Both the position numbers and the translations under genes were made by a program. Shown here piece by piece: positions 1 to 7,567 of a stretch of 36,898 bases of DNA. Source of the DNA: Vineibacter terrae (GTDB lineage Bacteria > Pseudomonadota > Alphaproteobacteria > Reyranellales > Reyranellaceae); contig NZ_VDUZ01000074.1 of NCBI RefSeq assembly GCF_008039615.1, positions 1-36,898 on the forward strand. The letters run 5' to 3'. A model generated the notes under the pieces. The model was not told where the DNA came from. It saw only the letters and a program-made list of their open reading frames with translations, and made no database searches. How positions within the stretch are numbered: position 1 is the first letter of the stretch; each line of letters starts with the position of its first letter.

Positions 1-8
1 CCGCTCAT
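1..8 (-). other. Possible start of a further minus-strand gene, cut by window edge
   Basis: An ATG on the minus strand begins at position 8 (ATGAGCGG, reading toward position 1), about 40 bp beyond the helicase stop, with a REP hairpin between. In many alphaproteobacteria the ligase-associated helicase is followed by the phosphoesterase PdeM, so this could be its start. Only two codons are visible and there is no clear ribosome binding site, so this is a positional guess. Confidence 0.15.
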
Positions 9-11
9 GAT

Positions 12-38
12 GCGGCGCTGGAGCGCCGCGGCCCGACC
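12..38 (+). repeat. REP hairpin copy 1
   Basis: A 27-nt unit: 8-bp perfect stem (GCGGCGCT / AGCGCCGC) around a GG centre, followed by the tail GGCCCGACC. It lies 12 bp beyond the helicase stop codon. The same unit recurs at 2471-2497 (opposite orientation) and 3096-3122, with related copies near 36612-36686. The fourth base pair of the stem is G-C here, C-G in copies 2 and 3, and T-A in copy 5, so pairing is preserved while sequence changes. It may also act as a 3' RNA-stabilising hairpin for the helicase transcript. Confidence 0.8.
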
Positions 39-49
39 AAAGGCATACC

Positions 50-2524
50 CTACAGCCGCGTTGCCTCGGCAATGATTTCCTGCGCTGCCTCGTCGAGCAG
101 CTCGTCGAGGGTGTCGCGGCCCATCACCTGCTCGCGGCCGATCTCGAGCAGCACCGGCACGGCCAGCGGCGAGATCCGGTCCAATCGACGGTAGTCGATG
201 CGGCCCTTGGCGCGCCGCAACAGGTCGCCGAGCCGGCGGATGTCGGCGAGTTGCCAGGCGGCGTCCTGGCGCGTGGCGCGCAGCAGGATGTGCTGCGGCT
301 CGTGGCGGCGCAGGGCGTCGTAGATCAGGTCGGCGCTGAACGTGACCTGGCGGCGCGACTTCTCCTGGCCGGGGAAGCGGCGCTCGATCAGGCCGGCGAT
401 CACCGCCACGTTGCGGAACGAGCGGCGCAGCATCGACGACTCATCCATCCATGCTTCGAGGTCGTCGCCCAGCATGTCCTCGTCGAACAGAGCCTCGACC
501 TGCCATGGCCGCGCCGGCTCGACGCCCCAGATGCCCAGCACATAGTCGGTGGCCACGAAACCCAGCGGCTTCAGCCCCATGCGCTCCATGCGCCGCGTCA
601 GCAGCATGCCCAGGGTCTGGTGCGCGTTGCGTCCCTCGAAGCAATAGGCGACGAGGAACTGCCGCCTGCCGCGCGGGAAGCCCTCGACCAGCAGCCGGTC
701 GGCGCCCGGCAAGGTCGAGCGCAGGCCCTGGATGCGCAGCCACTTGCGCACGTCGTCCGGCAGCGCCGCGTGGCGCGCCGGATCGGCGATGATGTCGCGC
801 ACCCGCCCGGCAAGATAGGTGCTCAGCGGCAGGCGCCCGCCGCCATAGGCCGGGATCTTGGGATCGCCGGCCTCGCGAACGCGGCTCACTTCCGCGTGCA
901 GCTGGCGCACGCCGTCGAAGCGCAGCAGCTGGCCGGCGAAGATGAACGTGTCGCCCGGCACCAGGCCCTGGATGAAGATCTCCTCGACCTCGCCCAGCAC
1001 CGGCCCGCCGCGCAGCTTCACCTTCATCAAGGGCTGCTCGACGATGGTGCCGACATTCATGCGGTATTGCCGCACCACGTCGGGCCGCGTCACCTCCCAC
1101 CTGCCGTCGCTGCGCGGGAACAGGCGGCGCCATTTCTCGTACGCGGCCAGGGCATAGCCGCCGGTGGCCACGAAGTCGAAAGCGTCGTCGTAGTCGCGGC
1201 GCGACAGATCGCGGAAGGGTGCCGCGCGGCGCACCTCGTCGAAGAGCGCATCACGATCCAGCGGCGCCGAGCAGGCGCAACCCAGGATGTGCTGGGTCAG
1301 CGCGTCCAGGCAGGGCGGCCGCGGCGGGTCGCCGTCCAGCTCCCTTGCCGCGACCGCCTCCTGGGCTGCGATGCACTCCAGCACCTCGAAGCGGTTGCCC
1401 GGCGCCAGCAGGGCGCGGCTGGGCTCATCGAGACGATGGTTGGCGCGGCCCACGCGCTGCAGCAGCCGGCTCACGCCCTTGGGCGCGCCGACCTGGACCA
1501 CGAGGTCGATGTCGCCCCAGTCGATCCCCAGGTCGAGGGAGCTGGTGGCGACCACGGCGCGCAGCTTGCCGGCCGACATCGCCGCCTCGACCTTGCGCCG
1601 CTGCTCGACCTCCAGGCTGCCGTGATGCAGGCCGATCGGCAGATTGTCGCTGTTGAGCCGCCACAGCCCGTCGAACGTCAGCTCGGCCTGGGCCCGCGTG
1701 TTCACGAACACCAGCGTCATCCGATGCTGACGGATGGCATTGTAGATGTCGGGCACGGTGTGCTGCGCCATGTGCCCGCCCCAGGGCACGCGCGCATCGG
1801 GATTGAGGATCGCGATTTGGGGCCGGGCGCCACCTTCCACCGTCACGACCTCGACGGGCGACGTGCCCAAGCGCAGCCAGTCGGCATACATCGGCGGATC
1901 GTCCACGGTCGCCGACAGGCCGACGAAGCGCGCCGGCGGCGCCATCGCCGCCAGCCGCGCCAGGCCCAGCGCCAGCAGGTGGCCGCGCTTGGTGGTGGCG
2001 ATGGCGTGCAGCTCGTCGATCACGACGGTGCGCAGTCCCGAGAAGTAGTCGGCGGCATCAGGGTACGACAGCAGCAGCGCCAGCGACTCGGGCGTGGTCA
2101 GCAGCATCTGCGGCGGCCGCAGGCGCTGGCGCTCGCGGCGATTCTGCGGTGTGTCGCCGCTGCGCGTCTCGACGCGCACCTGCAGTCCCATCTCGCTGAT
2201 CGGGGCCTGCAGGTTGCGGTGGATGTCGGTGGCCAGCGCCTTCAGCGGCGAAATGTAGAGCGTATGGACCGTCTCGGCCGCCGCGCCCGCCGCCGCCAGC
2301 GCGACCAGGCTGGGCAGGAACCCGGCCAGCGTCTTGCCGGCGCCGGTCGGCGCGATCAGCAGCACCGACTTCCCTTCGGCGGCCAGCCGCACCATATCGA
2401 GCTGATGCGGCCGCGGCGTCCACCCCCGCACCGCGAACCAGTCCGTGAAGCGGGGTGGGAGGTTGTCTTCGGTCGGGCCGCGCCGCTCCAGCGGCGCATT
2501 CTTCATTTCGGCGTGCGCCGCCAT
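50..2524 (-). CDS. Ligase-associated Lhr-like DEXH-box DNA helicase
   Basis: Superfamily 2 ATP-dependent DNA helicase of the Lhr type, of the subfamily found beside a bacterial ATP-dependent ligase and an MBL nuclease; expected to unwind or remodel damaged DNA. Visible motifs: Walker A APTGAGKT (about residues 58-65), DELH box (170-173), LSAT motif III (about 203-206), then LDLGIDW and QRVGRANHR in the second RecA domain, followed by a long C-terminal region typical of Lhr-core proteins. The chosen ATG at 2524 has GGAG six bases upstream, giving 824 aa. A TTG at 2542 and an ATG at 2506 are in the same frame; the latter overlaps the upstream transposase stop as ATGA. Residues 10-18 (APLERRGPT) are encoded by a REP hairpin, so the N-terminus looks acquired; the conserved part starts near LPPRFTDW. 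Function is confident, start less so. Confidence 0.9.
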   Translation of the reverse strand: MAAHAEMKNAPLERRGPTEDNLPPRFTDWFAVRGWTPRPHQLDMVRLAAEGKSVLLIAPTGAGKTLAGFLPSLVALAAAGAAAETVHTLYISPLKALATDIHRNLQAPISEMGLQVRVETRSGDTPQNRRERQRLRPPQMLLTTPESLALLLSYPDAADYFSGLRTVVIDELHAIATTKRGHLLALGLARLAAMAPPARFVGLSATVDDPPMYADWLRLGTSPVEVVTVEGGARPQIAILNPDARVPWGGHMAQHTVPDIYNAIRQHRMTLVFVNTRAQAELTFDGLWRLNSDNLPIGLHHGSLEVEQRRKVEAAMSAGKLRAVVATSSLDLGIDWGDIDLVVQVGAPKGVSRLLQRVGRANHRLDEPSRALLAPGNRFEVLECIAAQEAVAARELDGDPPRPPCLDALTQHILGCACSAPLDRDALFDEVRRAAPFRDLSRRDYDDAFDFVATGGYALAAYEKWRRLFPRSDGRWEVTRPDVVRQYRMNVGTIVEQPLMKVKLRGGPVLGEVEEIFIQGLVPGDTFIFAGQLLRFDGVRQLHAEVSRVREAGDPKIPAYGGGRLPLSTYLAGRVRDIIADPARHAALPDDVRKWLRIQGLRSTLPGADRLLVEGFPRGRRQFLVAYCFEGRNAHQTLGMLLTRRMERMGLKPLGFVATDYVLGIWGVEPARPWQVEALFDEDMLGDDLEAWMDESSMLRRSFRNVAVIAGLIERRFPGQEKSRRQVTFSADLIYDALRRHEPQHILLRATRQDAAWQLADIRRLGDLLRRAKGRIDYRRLDRISPLAVPVLLEIGREQVMGRDTLDELLDEAAQEIIAEATRL
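2471..2497 (-). repeat. REP hairpin copy 2, inside the helicase N-terminus
   Basis: Same 27-nt unit as at 3096-3122 but inverted: GGTCGGGCC head and a perfect 8-bp stem GCGCCGCT / AGCGGCGC. It ends 6 bp beyond the transposase stop codon (2503) and lies within helicase codons 10-18. With copy 3 it brackets the RAYT gene as an inverted pair. Confidence 0.85.
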
Positions 2525-3084
2525 GCTGAGCTCCATCGCCAATTGGCGCGATCGTTCGTCAATCCCGCCTTCACGGGATTCTCTTCAATGTAGTGCAGTG
2601 CGGCGTCGTAGTGCCGAGCGTCACGAACAAAGCGATCAAAGTAATCAGTCTGCCAGAACGGGCCCGACCTCTCGAGATGACGGTTGGCAAAACGTGCCGT
2701 GAACTGCTTCCATGAGGCAACAATAGCGCCGAGCTGATAGCCACCCGCAACTTCAAGCATGACGTGAACATGATTTGGCATGACGCACCAAGCCAGCAGC
2801 CGATAGCGATTGCCGTCGAAGTGCAGCAGAGCATCTTCGACCAGCCGGGCCAGCACCGGGTCTCGCAACCAGCAGGCGCCTGATCCGTTGTCGAGCAGGG
2901 TTTCCAGCTTGTTGTTGCCGAGCAGATCGTCCGTCAGCATCTTCACGACATGGGCAGGCAGGCTGTCCGCCAATCGGAATGTCACTGTCTGCACGAGATC
3001 TGGCGCATCGAAATGCGGCAGATATCCGCGCGAATGCCAACCTTTTGGTTCCTCCATTGTTGAAGGATAGAGTGTGTTCGCCAT
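2503..3084 (-). CDS. REP-associated tyrosine transposase (RAYT)
   Basis: 193-aa Y1/IS200-like single-strand transposase of the REP-associated class, which is thought to nick and spread REP hairpins. The HUH-type signature is PNHVHVML (His105 and His107), with WQTDYFDRFVRD at about 145-154. A candidate catalytic tyrosine is Tyr165 in the family-typical HYIEENPVKAGL. Length fits the family. Inverted REP copies lie 6 bp beyond its stop and 11 bp before its ATG, making a 652-bp REP-RAYT-REP cassette at 2471-3122. Its stop overlaps a possible downstream helicase ATG as ATGA. No convincing Shine-Dalgarno precedes ATG 3084; ATG at codon 10 is an alternative. All catalytic residues expected of the family appear intact, so the gene may be functional. 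It was probably inserted between the divergent repair genes. Confidence 0.9.
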   Translation of the reverse strand: MANTLYPSTMEEPKGWHSRGYLPHFDAPDLVQTVTFRLADSLPAHVVKMLTDDLLGNNKLETLLDNGSGACWLRDPVLARLVEDALLHFDGNRYRLLAWCVMPNHVHVMLEVAGGYQLGAIVASWKQFTARFANRHLERSGPFWQTDYFDRFVRDARHYDAALHYIEENPVKAGLTNDRANWRWSSAWRRTPK

Positions 3085-3095
3085 CTAAAGAAGAG

Positions 3096-3122
3096 GCGCC
3101 GCTGGAGCGGCGCGGCCCGACC
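3096..3122 (+). repeat. REP hairpin copy 3, between RAYT and exonuclease
   Basis: 27-nt unit with perfect 8-bp stem GCGCCGCT / AGCGGCGC and tail GGCCCGACC. It occupies nearly half of the 61-bp space between the divergent starts of the transposase (3084) and exonuclease (3146). Any promoter for either gene must therefore overlap it or lie inside coding sequence. Confidence 0.85.
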
Positions 3123-3145
3123 AAACCCAGATCCGCAAACTAGGC

Positions 3146-4198
3146 ATGTCGTCTTCCCCGTCCCCCGCTGAGCCGCGTTCGTGGCTGACCACGACGTCCA
3201 AGGGGCTGTATTGCGTGCCGGGCGGTTTCTTCATCGATCCGGCGTGGCCGGTCGAGAAGGCGGTGGTCACGCACGGTCATGGCGACCATGCGCGGCCGGG
3301 GCACGGCGCCGTGCTGGCGACCCCCGAGACCGTCGAGATCATCAAGGTGCGGCTCGGCGCCGACACGATCGGCGATCTGCAGGCGGTGCGCTACGACGAG
3401 ACGACGCGCATCGGCGAGGTGGATGTCCGCCTGGTGCCCGCCGGCCACATCCTGGGCAGCGCGCAGATCGTGCTGGACTGGCGCGGGGCGCGCATCGTGG
3501 TGTCGGGCGACTTCAAGCGGCGCGCCGATGCGACCTGCCCGCCGTTCGAGCCGGTGCCGTGCGATGTCTTCGTCACCGAGGCGACCTTCGCGCTGCCGGT
3601 GTTCCGCCATCCGCCCGACATGCAGGAGATCGCGCGCTTGCTGGGCTCGCTGCGCACCTTCCCCGATCGCTGCCACCTCGTGGGCGTCTATGCGCTGGGC
3701 AAGTGCCAGCGCGTGATCCGCCTGCTGCGGGCGGCCGGCTACGACCAGCGCATCTGGCTGCATGGCGGGCTGATGGCGATGTGCGACGTCTATAAGCGCG
3801 CCGGCATCGACCTCGGCGACATCGCCGCCGTCAGCGAGGCCGGCCCCGTGCGGCGCAACGACCTCTTCCAGCACCAGACGTTCAAGGGCGCGATCGTGCT
3901 GTGCCCGCCCTCGGCGCTGGGCGACCGCTGGACACGCCGCTTTCCCGAGCCCCTGCCCGTGGCCGCCTCGGGCTGGATGCGCGTGCGGGCGCGCGCCCGG
4001 CAGCGCGGCGTCGAGCTGCCGCTGGTGATCTCCGACCACGCCGACTGGGATGAGCTGGTCCAGACCGTGCGCGACATCCGGCCGGGCATGGTCTGGGTCA
4101 CGCATGGCCGCGAGGATGCGCTGGTGCACCAGGCGCAGGCGATGGGCATCGCCGCCGAAGCGCTGCACCTTGCCGGCCGCGAGGAGGAAGGAAGCTGA
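3146..4198 (+). CDS. Ligase-associated MBL-fold DNA exonuclease
   Basis: 350-aa metallo-beta-lactamase/beta-CASP-type nuclease of the ligase-associated DNA-damage family, related to archaeal/eukaryotic SNM1 and CPSF-like nucleases; expected to trim DNA ends in the cytoplasm. Two-metal motif THGHGDH at 42-48, His101 in PAGHILGS, Asp122 in VVSGDFKRR, then ISDHADW (His298) and THGRE (His320) near the C-terminus, which match the usual metal ligands. The gene overlaps the downstream ligase by ATGA (4196-4200), indicating translational coupling and joint action in end processing and sealing. Upstream there is only a REP hairpin and the divergent RAYT. Family assignment is firm; the precise DNA substrate is not shown. 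Confidence 0.9.
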   Translation: MSSSPSPAEPRSWLTTTSKGLYCVPGGFFIDPAWPVEKAVVTHGHGDHARPGHGAVLATPETVEIIKVRLGADTIGDLQAVRYDETTRIGEVDVRLVPAGHILGSAQIVLDWRGARIVVSGDFKRRADATCPPFEPVPCDVFVTEATFALPVFRHPPDMQEIARLLGSLRTFPDRCHLVGVYALGKCQRVIRLLRAAGYDQRIWLHGGLMAMCDVYKRAGIDLGDIAAVSEAGPVRRNDLFQHQTFKGAIVLCPPSALGDRWTRRFPEPLPVAASGWMRVRARARQRGVELPLVISDHADWDELVQTVRDIRPGMVWVTHGREDALVHQAQAMGIAAEALHLAGREEEGS

Positions 4199-5811
4199 TG
4201 CAGCGCTTCGCCGAGCTGCTCGATTCGCTCGCCTTCCAGCCGGCCCGCAACGGCAAGCTGCGGCTGATGACCGCGTACATGCGCAGCGCGCCCGACCCCG
4301 ACCGCGGCTATGCGCTGGCGGCGCTGACCGGCGCGCTCGACCTGCCCAACGCCAAGCCGGCGCTGCTGCGCGAGTTCGGCGTGCAGCGTCTGGGCGAGAC
4401 GCTCTTCGTGCTGAGCTACGACTATGTCGGCGACCTCGCCGAGACCCTGGCGCTGATCTGGGAGCCGGCGGACCAGGCCGGCGTCGGACACAACCGGCCG
4501 CCGCCGTCGCTGGCGGAGGTGGTCGAGACCTTGCGTCAGGCCAGCAAGCGCGAGACGCCGCAGCTGCTGGAGCGCTGGCTCGACGGGCTGGACGCGACCG
4601 GCCGCTGGGCGCTCCTGAAGCTGCTGACGGGCGCGCTGCGCGTGGGCGTCTCGGCGCGCCTGGCGAAGCAGGCCATCGCCGACCTCGGCCAGCGCGACAT
4701 CGCTGCCGTCGAGGAGGTCTGGCATACGCTGGAGCCGCCCTACCAGGCGCTGTTCGACTGGCTCGAGGATCGCGCCCCGCGCCCCGATCCCGGCGCCGCG
4801 CCGGTGTTCCGGCCCGTGATGCTGGCCACGGCGCTGGAGGATGCCGATATCGGCGGCCTCGATCCGGCCGCCTACCGCGCCGAGTGGAAATGGGACGGCA
4901 TCCGCGTCCAGCTCGTGGCCGGGCCGGGCCACCGGCGCATCTTCTCGCGCGCCGCGGACGAAGCCACCTCGGCCTTTCCCGACATCGTCGAGGCGATGGA
5001 CTTCAGCGCCGTGCTCGACGGCGAGCTGCTGGTTGCGCATCGCGCCGACGACGGCGCGCTACAGGTGGCGCCGTTCAACGATCTGCAGCAGCGCCTCAAC
5101 CGCAAGCAGACGACCGCGAAGCTGATGCAGGATCATCCGGCGCATGTCCGCCTCTACGATGCCCTGCTGATCGACGGCGAGGACCTGCGCGCCCTGCCGT
5201 TCGACGAACGCCGCGCGCGCCTGGAAGCCTGGCACGCGGCGCGGCCGCGTCCCCGTCTGGACCTGTCGCCGATGGTGCCGTTCACGTCATGGGACGAGCT
5301 GGCCAGGCTGCGCACCGGCACGCGCGAGGCCAGCATCGAAGGCCTGATGCTCAAGCGCGGCGACAGCCCCTATGTCGCCGGCCGCCCCAAGGGACCGTGG
5401 TTCAAATGGAAGCGCGCAGCGCTCACGGTGGAATGCGTGCTGATGTACGCCCAGCGCGGCCACGGCAAGCGCAGCTCGTTCTACTCCGACTACACGTTCG
5501 GCTGCTGGCGCCGAAGCGATGGCGGCACGCCCGAGCTGGTGCCGGTGGGCAAGGCCTATTTCGGCTTCACCGACGAGGAGCTGATGAAGCTCGACAAGTG
5601 GGTGCGCGATCACACGACCAGCCGCTTCGGGCCGGTGCGCGAGGTCGCGCCCGGACTGGTGCTGGAGATCGCCTTCGACAGCGTGCACCGTTCGAGCCGG
5701 CACAAATCCGGTGTCGCCATGCGCTTTCCCCGCGTGCACCGCATCCGCTGGGACAAGCCGGCCGCCGAGGCCGACGCGCTCGCGACCCTGGAGCGGATGA
5801 TCGCAGGCTGA
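4198..5811 (+). CDS. ATP-dependent DNA ligase (ligase-associated damage response type)
   Basis: 537-aa ATP-dependent DNA ligase. The nucleotidyltransferase motif I is EWKWDGIR with Lys231 as the AMP-accepting lysine; motif III-like DGELLV and motifs IV-V (EGLMLKRG, WFKWKR) follow. An N-terminal ligase DNA-binding domain (about residues 1-200) and a C-terminal OB-fold region are present, as in family members annotated cisplatin-response ligases. Start: ATG at 4198 overlapping the exonuclease TGA, with a strong GAGGAGGAAGG purine stretch just upstream. The helicase partner lies on the opposite strand beyond the RAYT, whereas these genes are usually co-directional. It acts in strand-break sealing, probably with the upstream nuclease. 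Confidence 0.92.
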   Translation: MQRFAELLDSLAFQPARNGKLRLMTAYMRSAPDPDRGYALAALTGALDLPNAKPALLREFGVQRLGETLFVLSYDYVGDLAETLALIWEPADQAGVGHNRPPPSLAEVVETLRQASKRETPQLLERWLDGLDATGRWALLKLLTGALRVGVSARLAKQAIADLGQRDIAAVEEVWHTLEPPYQALFDWLEDRAPRPDPGAAPVFRPVMLATALEDADIGGLDPAAYRAEWKWDGIRVQLVAGPGHRRIFSRAADEATSAFPDIVEAMDFSAVLDGELLVAHRADDGALQVAPFNDLQQRLNRKQTTAKLMQDHPAHVRLYDALLIDGEDLRALPFDERRARLEAWHAARPRPRLDLSPMVPFTSWDELARLRTGTREASIEGLMLKRGDSPYVAGRPKGPWFKWKRAALTVECVLMYAQRGHGKRSSFYSDYTFGCWRRSDGGTPELVPVGKAYFGFTDEELMKLDKWVRDHTTSRFGPVREVAPGLVLEIAFDSVHRSSRHKSGVAMRFPRVHRIRWDKPAAEADALATLERMIAG

Positions 5812-5841
5812 GATCGTGGGAAACGAACTGCACTGTGGCCA

Positions 5842-5881
5842 TTTCATGGTCCCGCGTTTCGTGCTATATGACTAGTCATAT
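5842..5881 (+). promoter_or_regulatory. mazEF promoter with perfect 16-bp palindromic operator
   Basis: ATATGACTAGTCATAT at 5866-5881 is a perfect 16-bp palindrome ending 15 bp before the antitoxin ATG. A -10-like CTATAT (5864-5869) overlaps its left half and a TTTCAT (5842-5847) lies 16 bp further upstream. MazE/MazF complexes characteristically repress their own promoter by binding such palindromes, so this is the likely autoregulatory operator. Confidence 0.6.
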
Positions 5882-5895
5882 GTCTGAGAACAGCA

Positions 5896-6117
5896 ATGCC
5901 GGCATCCAGCAAAACGACAAGCAACGCCACTCGGCGCTACCGTGAACGCATGCGCGCTCTGGGGTTTCGGCAGGTCAACCTTTGGCTGCCTGACACGCGC
6001 TCGCCCGCCTTCGTCAAGGAGTGCCGGCGACAATCAAGACTTGCATCACAGCGGCACGATGACGTCGACGCCCTGCTCGATGAAGCCCTGAGCGATGTCG
6101 AGGGCTGGACCAGATGA
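5896..6117 (+). CDS. mazE: MazE-type antitoxin (DUF3018-like)
   Basis: 73-aa antitoxin. The pattern RYRERMRALGFRQVNLWLPD, then FVKECRRQSRLA and an acidic C-terminal tail, is typical of the alphaproteobacterial MazE-family antitoxins with the DUF3018 domain: an N-terminal DNA-binding half and a C-terminal segment that blocks the toxin. It overlaps the toxin gene by four bases (ATGA, 6114-6117), the usual coupling. A 16-bp palindrome immediately upstream is its likely operator. The pair sits between the DNA ligase and moaA, with no sign of belonging to either pathway. Confidence 0.85.
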   Translation: MPASSKTTSNATRRYRERMRALGFRQVNLWLPDTRSPAFVKECRRQSRLASQRHDDVDALLDEALSDVEGWTR

Positions 6118-6440
6118 CCCGCGGCGACGTCGTCACCGTGGCTCTGCAAGGTGACTATGGCAAGCCGCGTCCGGCGCTCGTCGTTCAGGCCAACGCGTTC
6201 AACGATACGCACGCATCGATAACGGTCCTGCCAATCACGAGCGAGCTGCTGGCCACGCCACTATTTCGCATTACACTTGACCCGCTGCCCGCCAACGGCT
6301 TGCGCGCCGTGTCTCAGGTAATGGTCGACAAGATCATCAGCATCAGGCGCGAGCGAATTGGCCGGCAGATCGGTCGCGTCGACGACGATACGATGGTGCG
6401 TGTCGGCCGTGCCATGGCTGTATGGCTCGGCATCGCCTGA
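6114..6440 (+). CDS. mazF: MazF/PemK-type endoribonuclease toxin
   Basis: 108-aa toxin of the MazF/PemK/CcdB fold, expected to cleave mRNA at short motifs when freed from MazE. MTRGDVVTVALQGDYGKPRP at the N-terminus gives the conserved RGDV...GKPRPALVV block, followed by ITVLPITSE and a VMVDKI strand, with normal family length. ATG overlaps the antitoxin stop. All main conserved blocks are present, so the toxin is probably active; the RNA target motif cannot be predicted from sequence. Confidence 0.88.
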   Translation: MTRGDVVTVALQGDYGKPRPALVVQANAFNDTHASITVLPITSELLATPLFRITLDPLPANGLRAVSQVMVDKIISIRRERIGRQIGRVDDDTMVRVGRAMAVWLGIA

Positions 6441-6560
6441 GCATGTCGCAAGGCTGGAGCATAGGCGTCGCAAGGTCCCGGCGCCGCCGGACCGGATGGC
6501 ACCTTTACCCGCACCCACTTTAGGGTCGAAACCACGCCTTTCCCGCCCTACATTGTCGGC

Positions 6561-7553
6561 ATGATCGACCCGTTCGGCCGTGCCATCACGTATCTGCGCG
6601 TCTCGGTGACGGACCGCTGCGATTTCCGCTGCGTCTACTGCATGGCCGAGGACATGACGTTCCTGCCCAAGGCCGATCTCCTGACCCTGGAAGAGCTGGA
6701 GCGCGTCTGCGCCGCCTTCATCGGGCTGGGGGTCAGGAAGATCCGGCTGACCGGCGGCGAGCCGCTGGTGCGCAAGAACGTGATGTCGCTGGTGCAGGGC
6801 CTGGCCGGGCATCTCGGCGATGGCGGCCTGGATGAGCTTACGCTCACCACCAACGCCAGCCAGCTCGGCAAGCATGCCGACGAGCTGGCCCGGCTGGGCG
6901 TGAAGCGCATCAACGTCTCGCTCGACACCCTGGATGCCGACAAGTTCCGGGCGCTGACCCGCTGGGGCGATCTGGCCCAGGTGATGCGCGGCATCGATGC
7001 CGCCCAGCAAGCCGGCCTGCAGGTCAAGATCAACGCCGTGGCGCTGAAGGGCGTGAACGACGCGGAGTTCGACGACCTGATCCGCTGGAGCCATGGCCGC
7101 GGCATGGACCTGACCCTGATCGAGGTCATGCCCATGGGCGAGATCGGCACCGCCACCCGTCTGGACCAGTATCTGCCGCTGTCGATGGCGCGCGCCGACT
7201 TGGCGAAGCGCTGGACGCTGACCGATCTCGACTACACGACCGGCGGCCCGGCCCGCTACGTGCGCGTCGAGGAAACCGGTGGCCGGCTGGGGTTCATCAC
7301 GCCGCTGACCCACAATTTCTGCGAGGCGTGCAATCGCGTGCGGCTGACCTGCACCGGCACGCTCTACATGTGCCTGGGCCAGGAGGATGCCGCCGACCTG
7401 CGCGCGCCGCTGCGCCAGAGCGAAAGCGACGGGCTGCTGGTCGACGCCATCCACGCCGCCATCGGACGCAAGCCCAAGGGCCACGACTTCGTGATCGACC
7501 GCCGCCACAATCGACCGGCCGTGCCGCGGCATATGAGCGTCACCGGCGGCTGA
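6561..7553 (+). CDS. moaA: GTP 3',8-cyclase MoaA (molybdenum cofactor biosynthesis)
   Basis: 330-aa radical SAM enzyme catalysing the first step of molybdenum cofactor synthesis, GTP to 3',8-cyclo-GTP (with MoaC). The N-terminal cluster motif is CxxxCxxC at Cys20, Cys24 and Cys27; TGGEP follows for SAM binding. The C-terminal second cluster motif is C-x2-C-x13-C in [19 protein letters not shown], and the protein ends in the conserved Gly-Gly tail. The only other moa/mob-related gene nearby is the Moco-using hydroxylase large subunit at 13882-16131, which would need its product. It is followed after 14 bp by a small unknown gene and is probably co-transcribed with it. No Moco riboswitch-like structure was recognised upstream. 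Confidence 0.96.
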   Translation: MIDPFGRAITYLRVSVTDRCDFRCVYCMAEDMTFLPKADLLTLEELERVCAAFIGLGVRKIRLTGGEPLVRKNVMSLVQGLAGHLGDGGLDELTLTTNASQLGKHADELARLGVKRINVSLDTLDADKFRALTRWGDLAQVMRGIDAAQQAGLQVKINAVALKGVNDAEFDDLIRWSHGRGMDLTLIEVMPMGEIGTATRLDQYLPLSMARADLAKRWTLTDLDYTTGGPARYVRVEETGGRLGFITPLTHNFCEACNRVRLTCTGTLYMCLGQEDAADLRAPLRQSESDGLLVDAIHAAIGRKPKGHDFVIDRRHNRPAVPRHMSVTGG

Positions 7554-7567
7554 ACCGGACGCAGGCC

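Noticed and set aside
251-2593. Very long plus-strand open frame (780 codons) opposite the helicase
   Set aside because: It is antisense to a motif-complete helicase and its translation is Gln/Arg/His/Ala-rich low complexity, as expected for the opposite strand of GC-rich coding DNA.
6441-6560. Molybdenum cofactor riboswitch upstream of moaA
   Set aside because: The 120-bp gap shows no recognisable Moco-aptamer stem pattern; nothing supports it beyond position.
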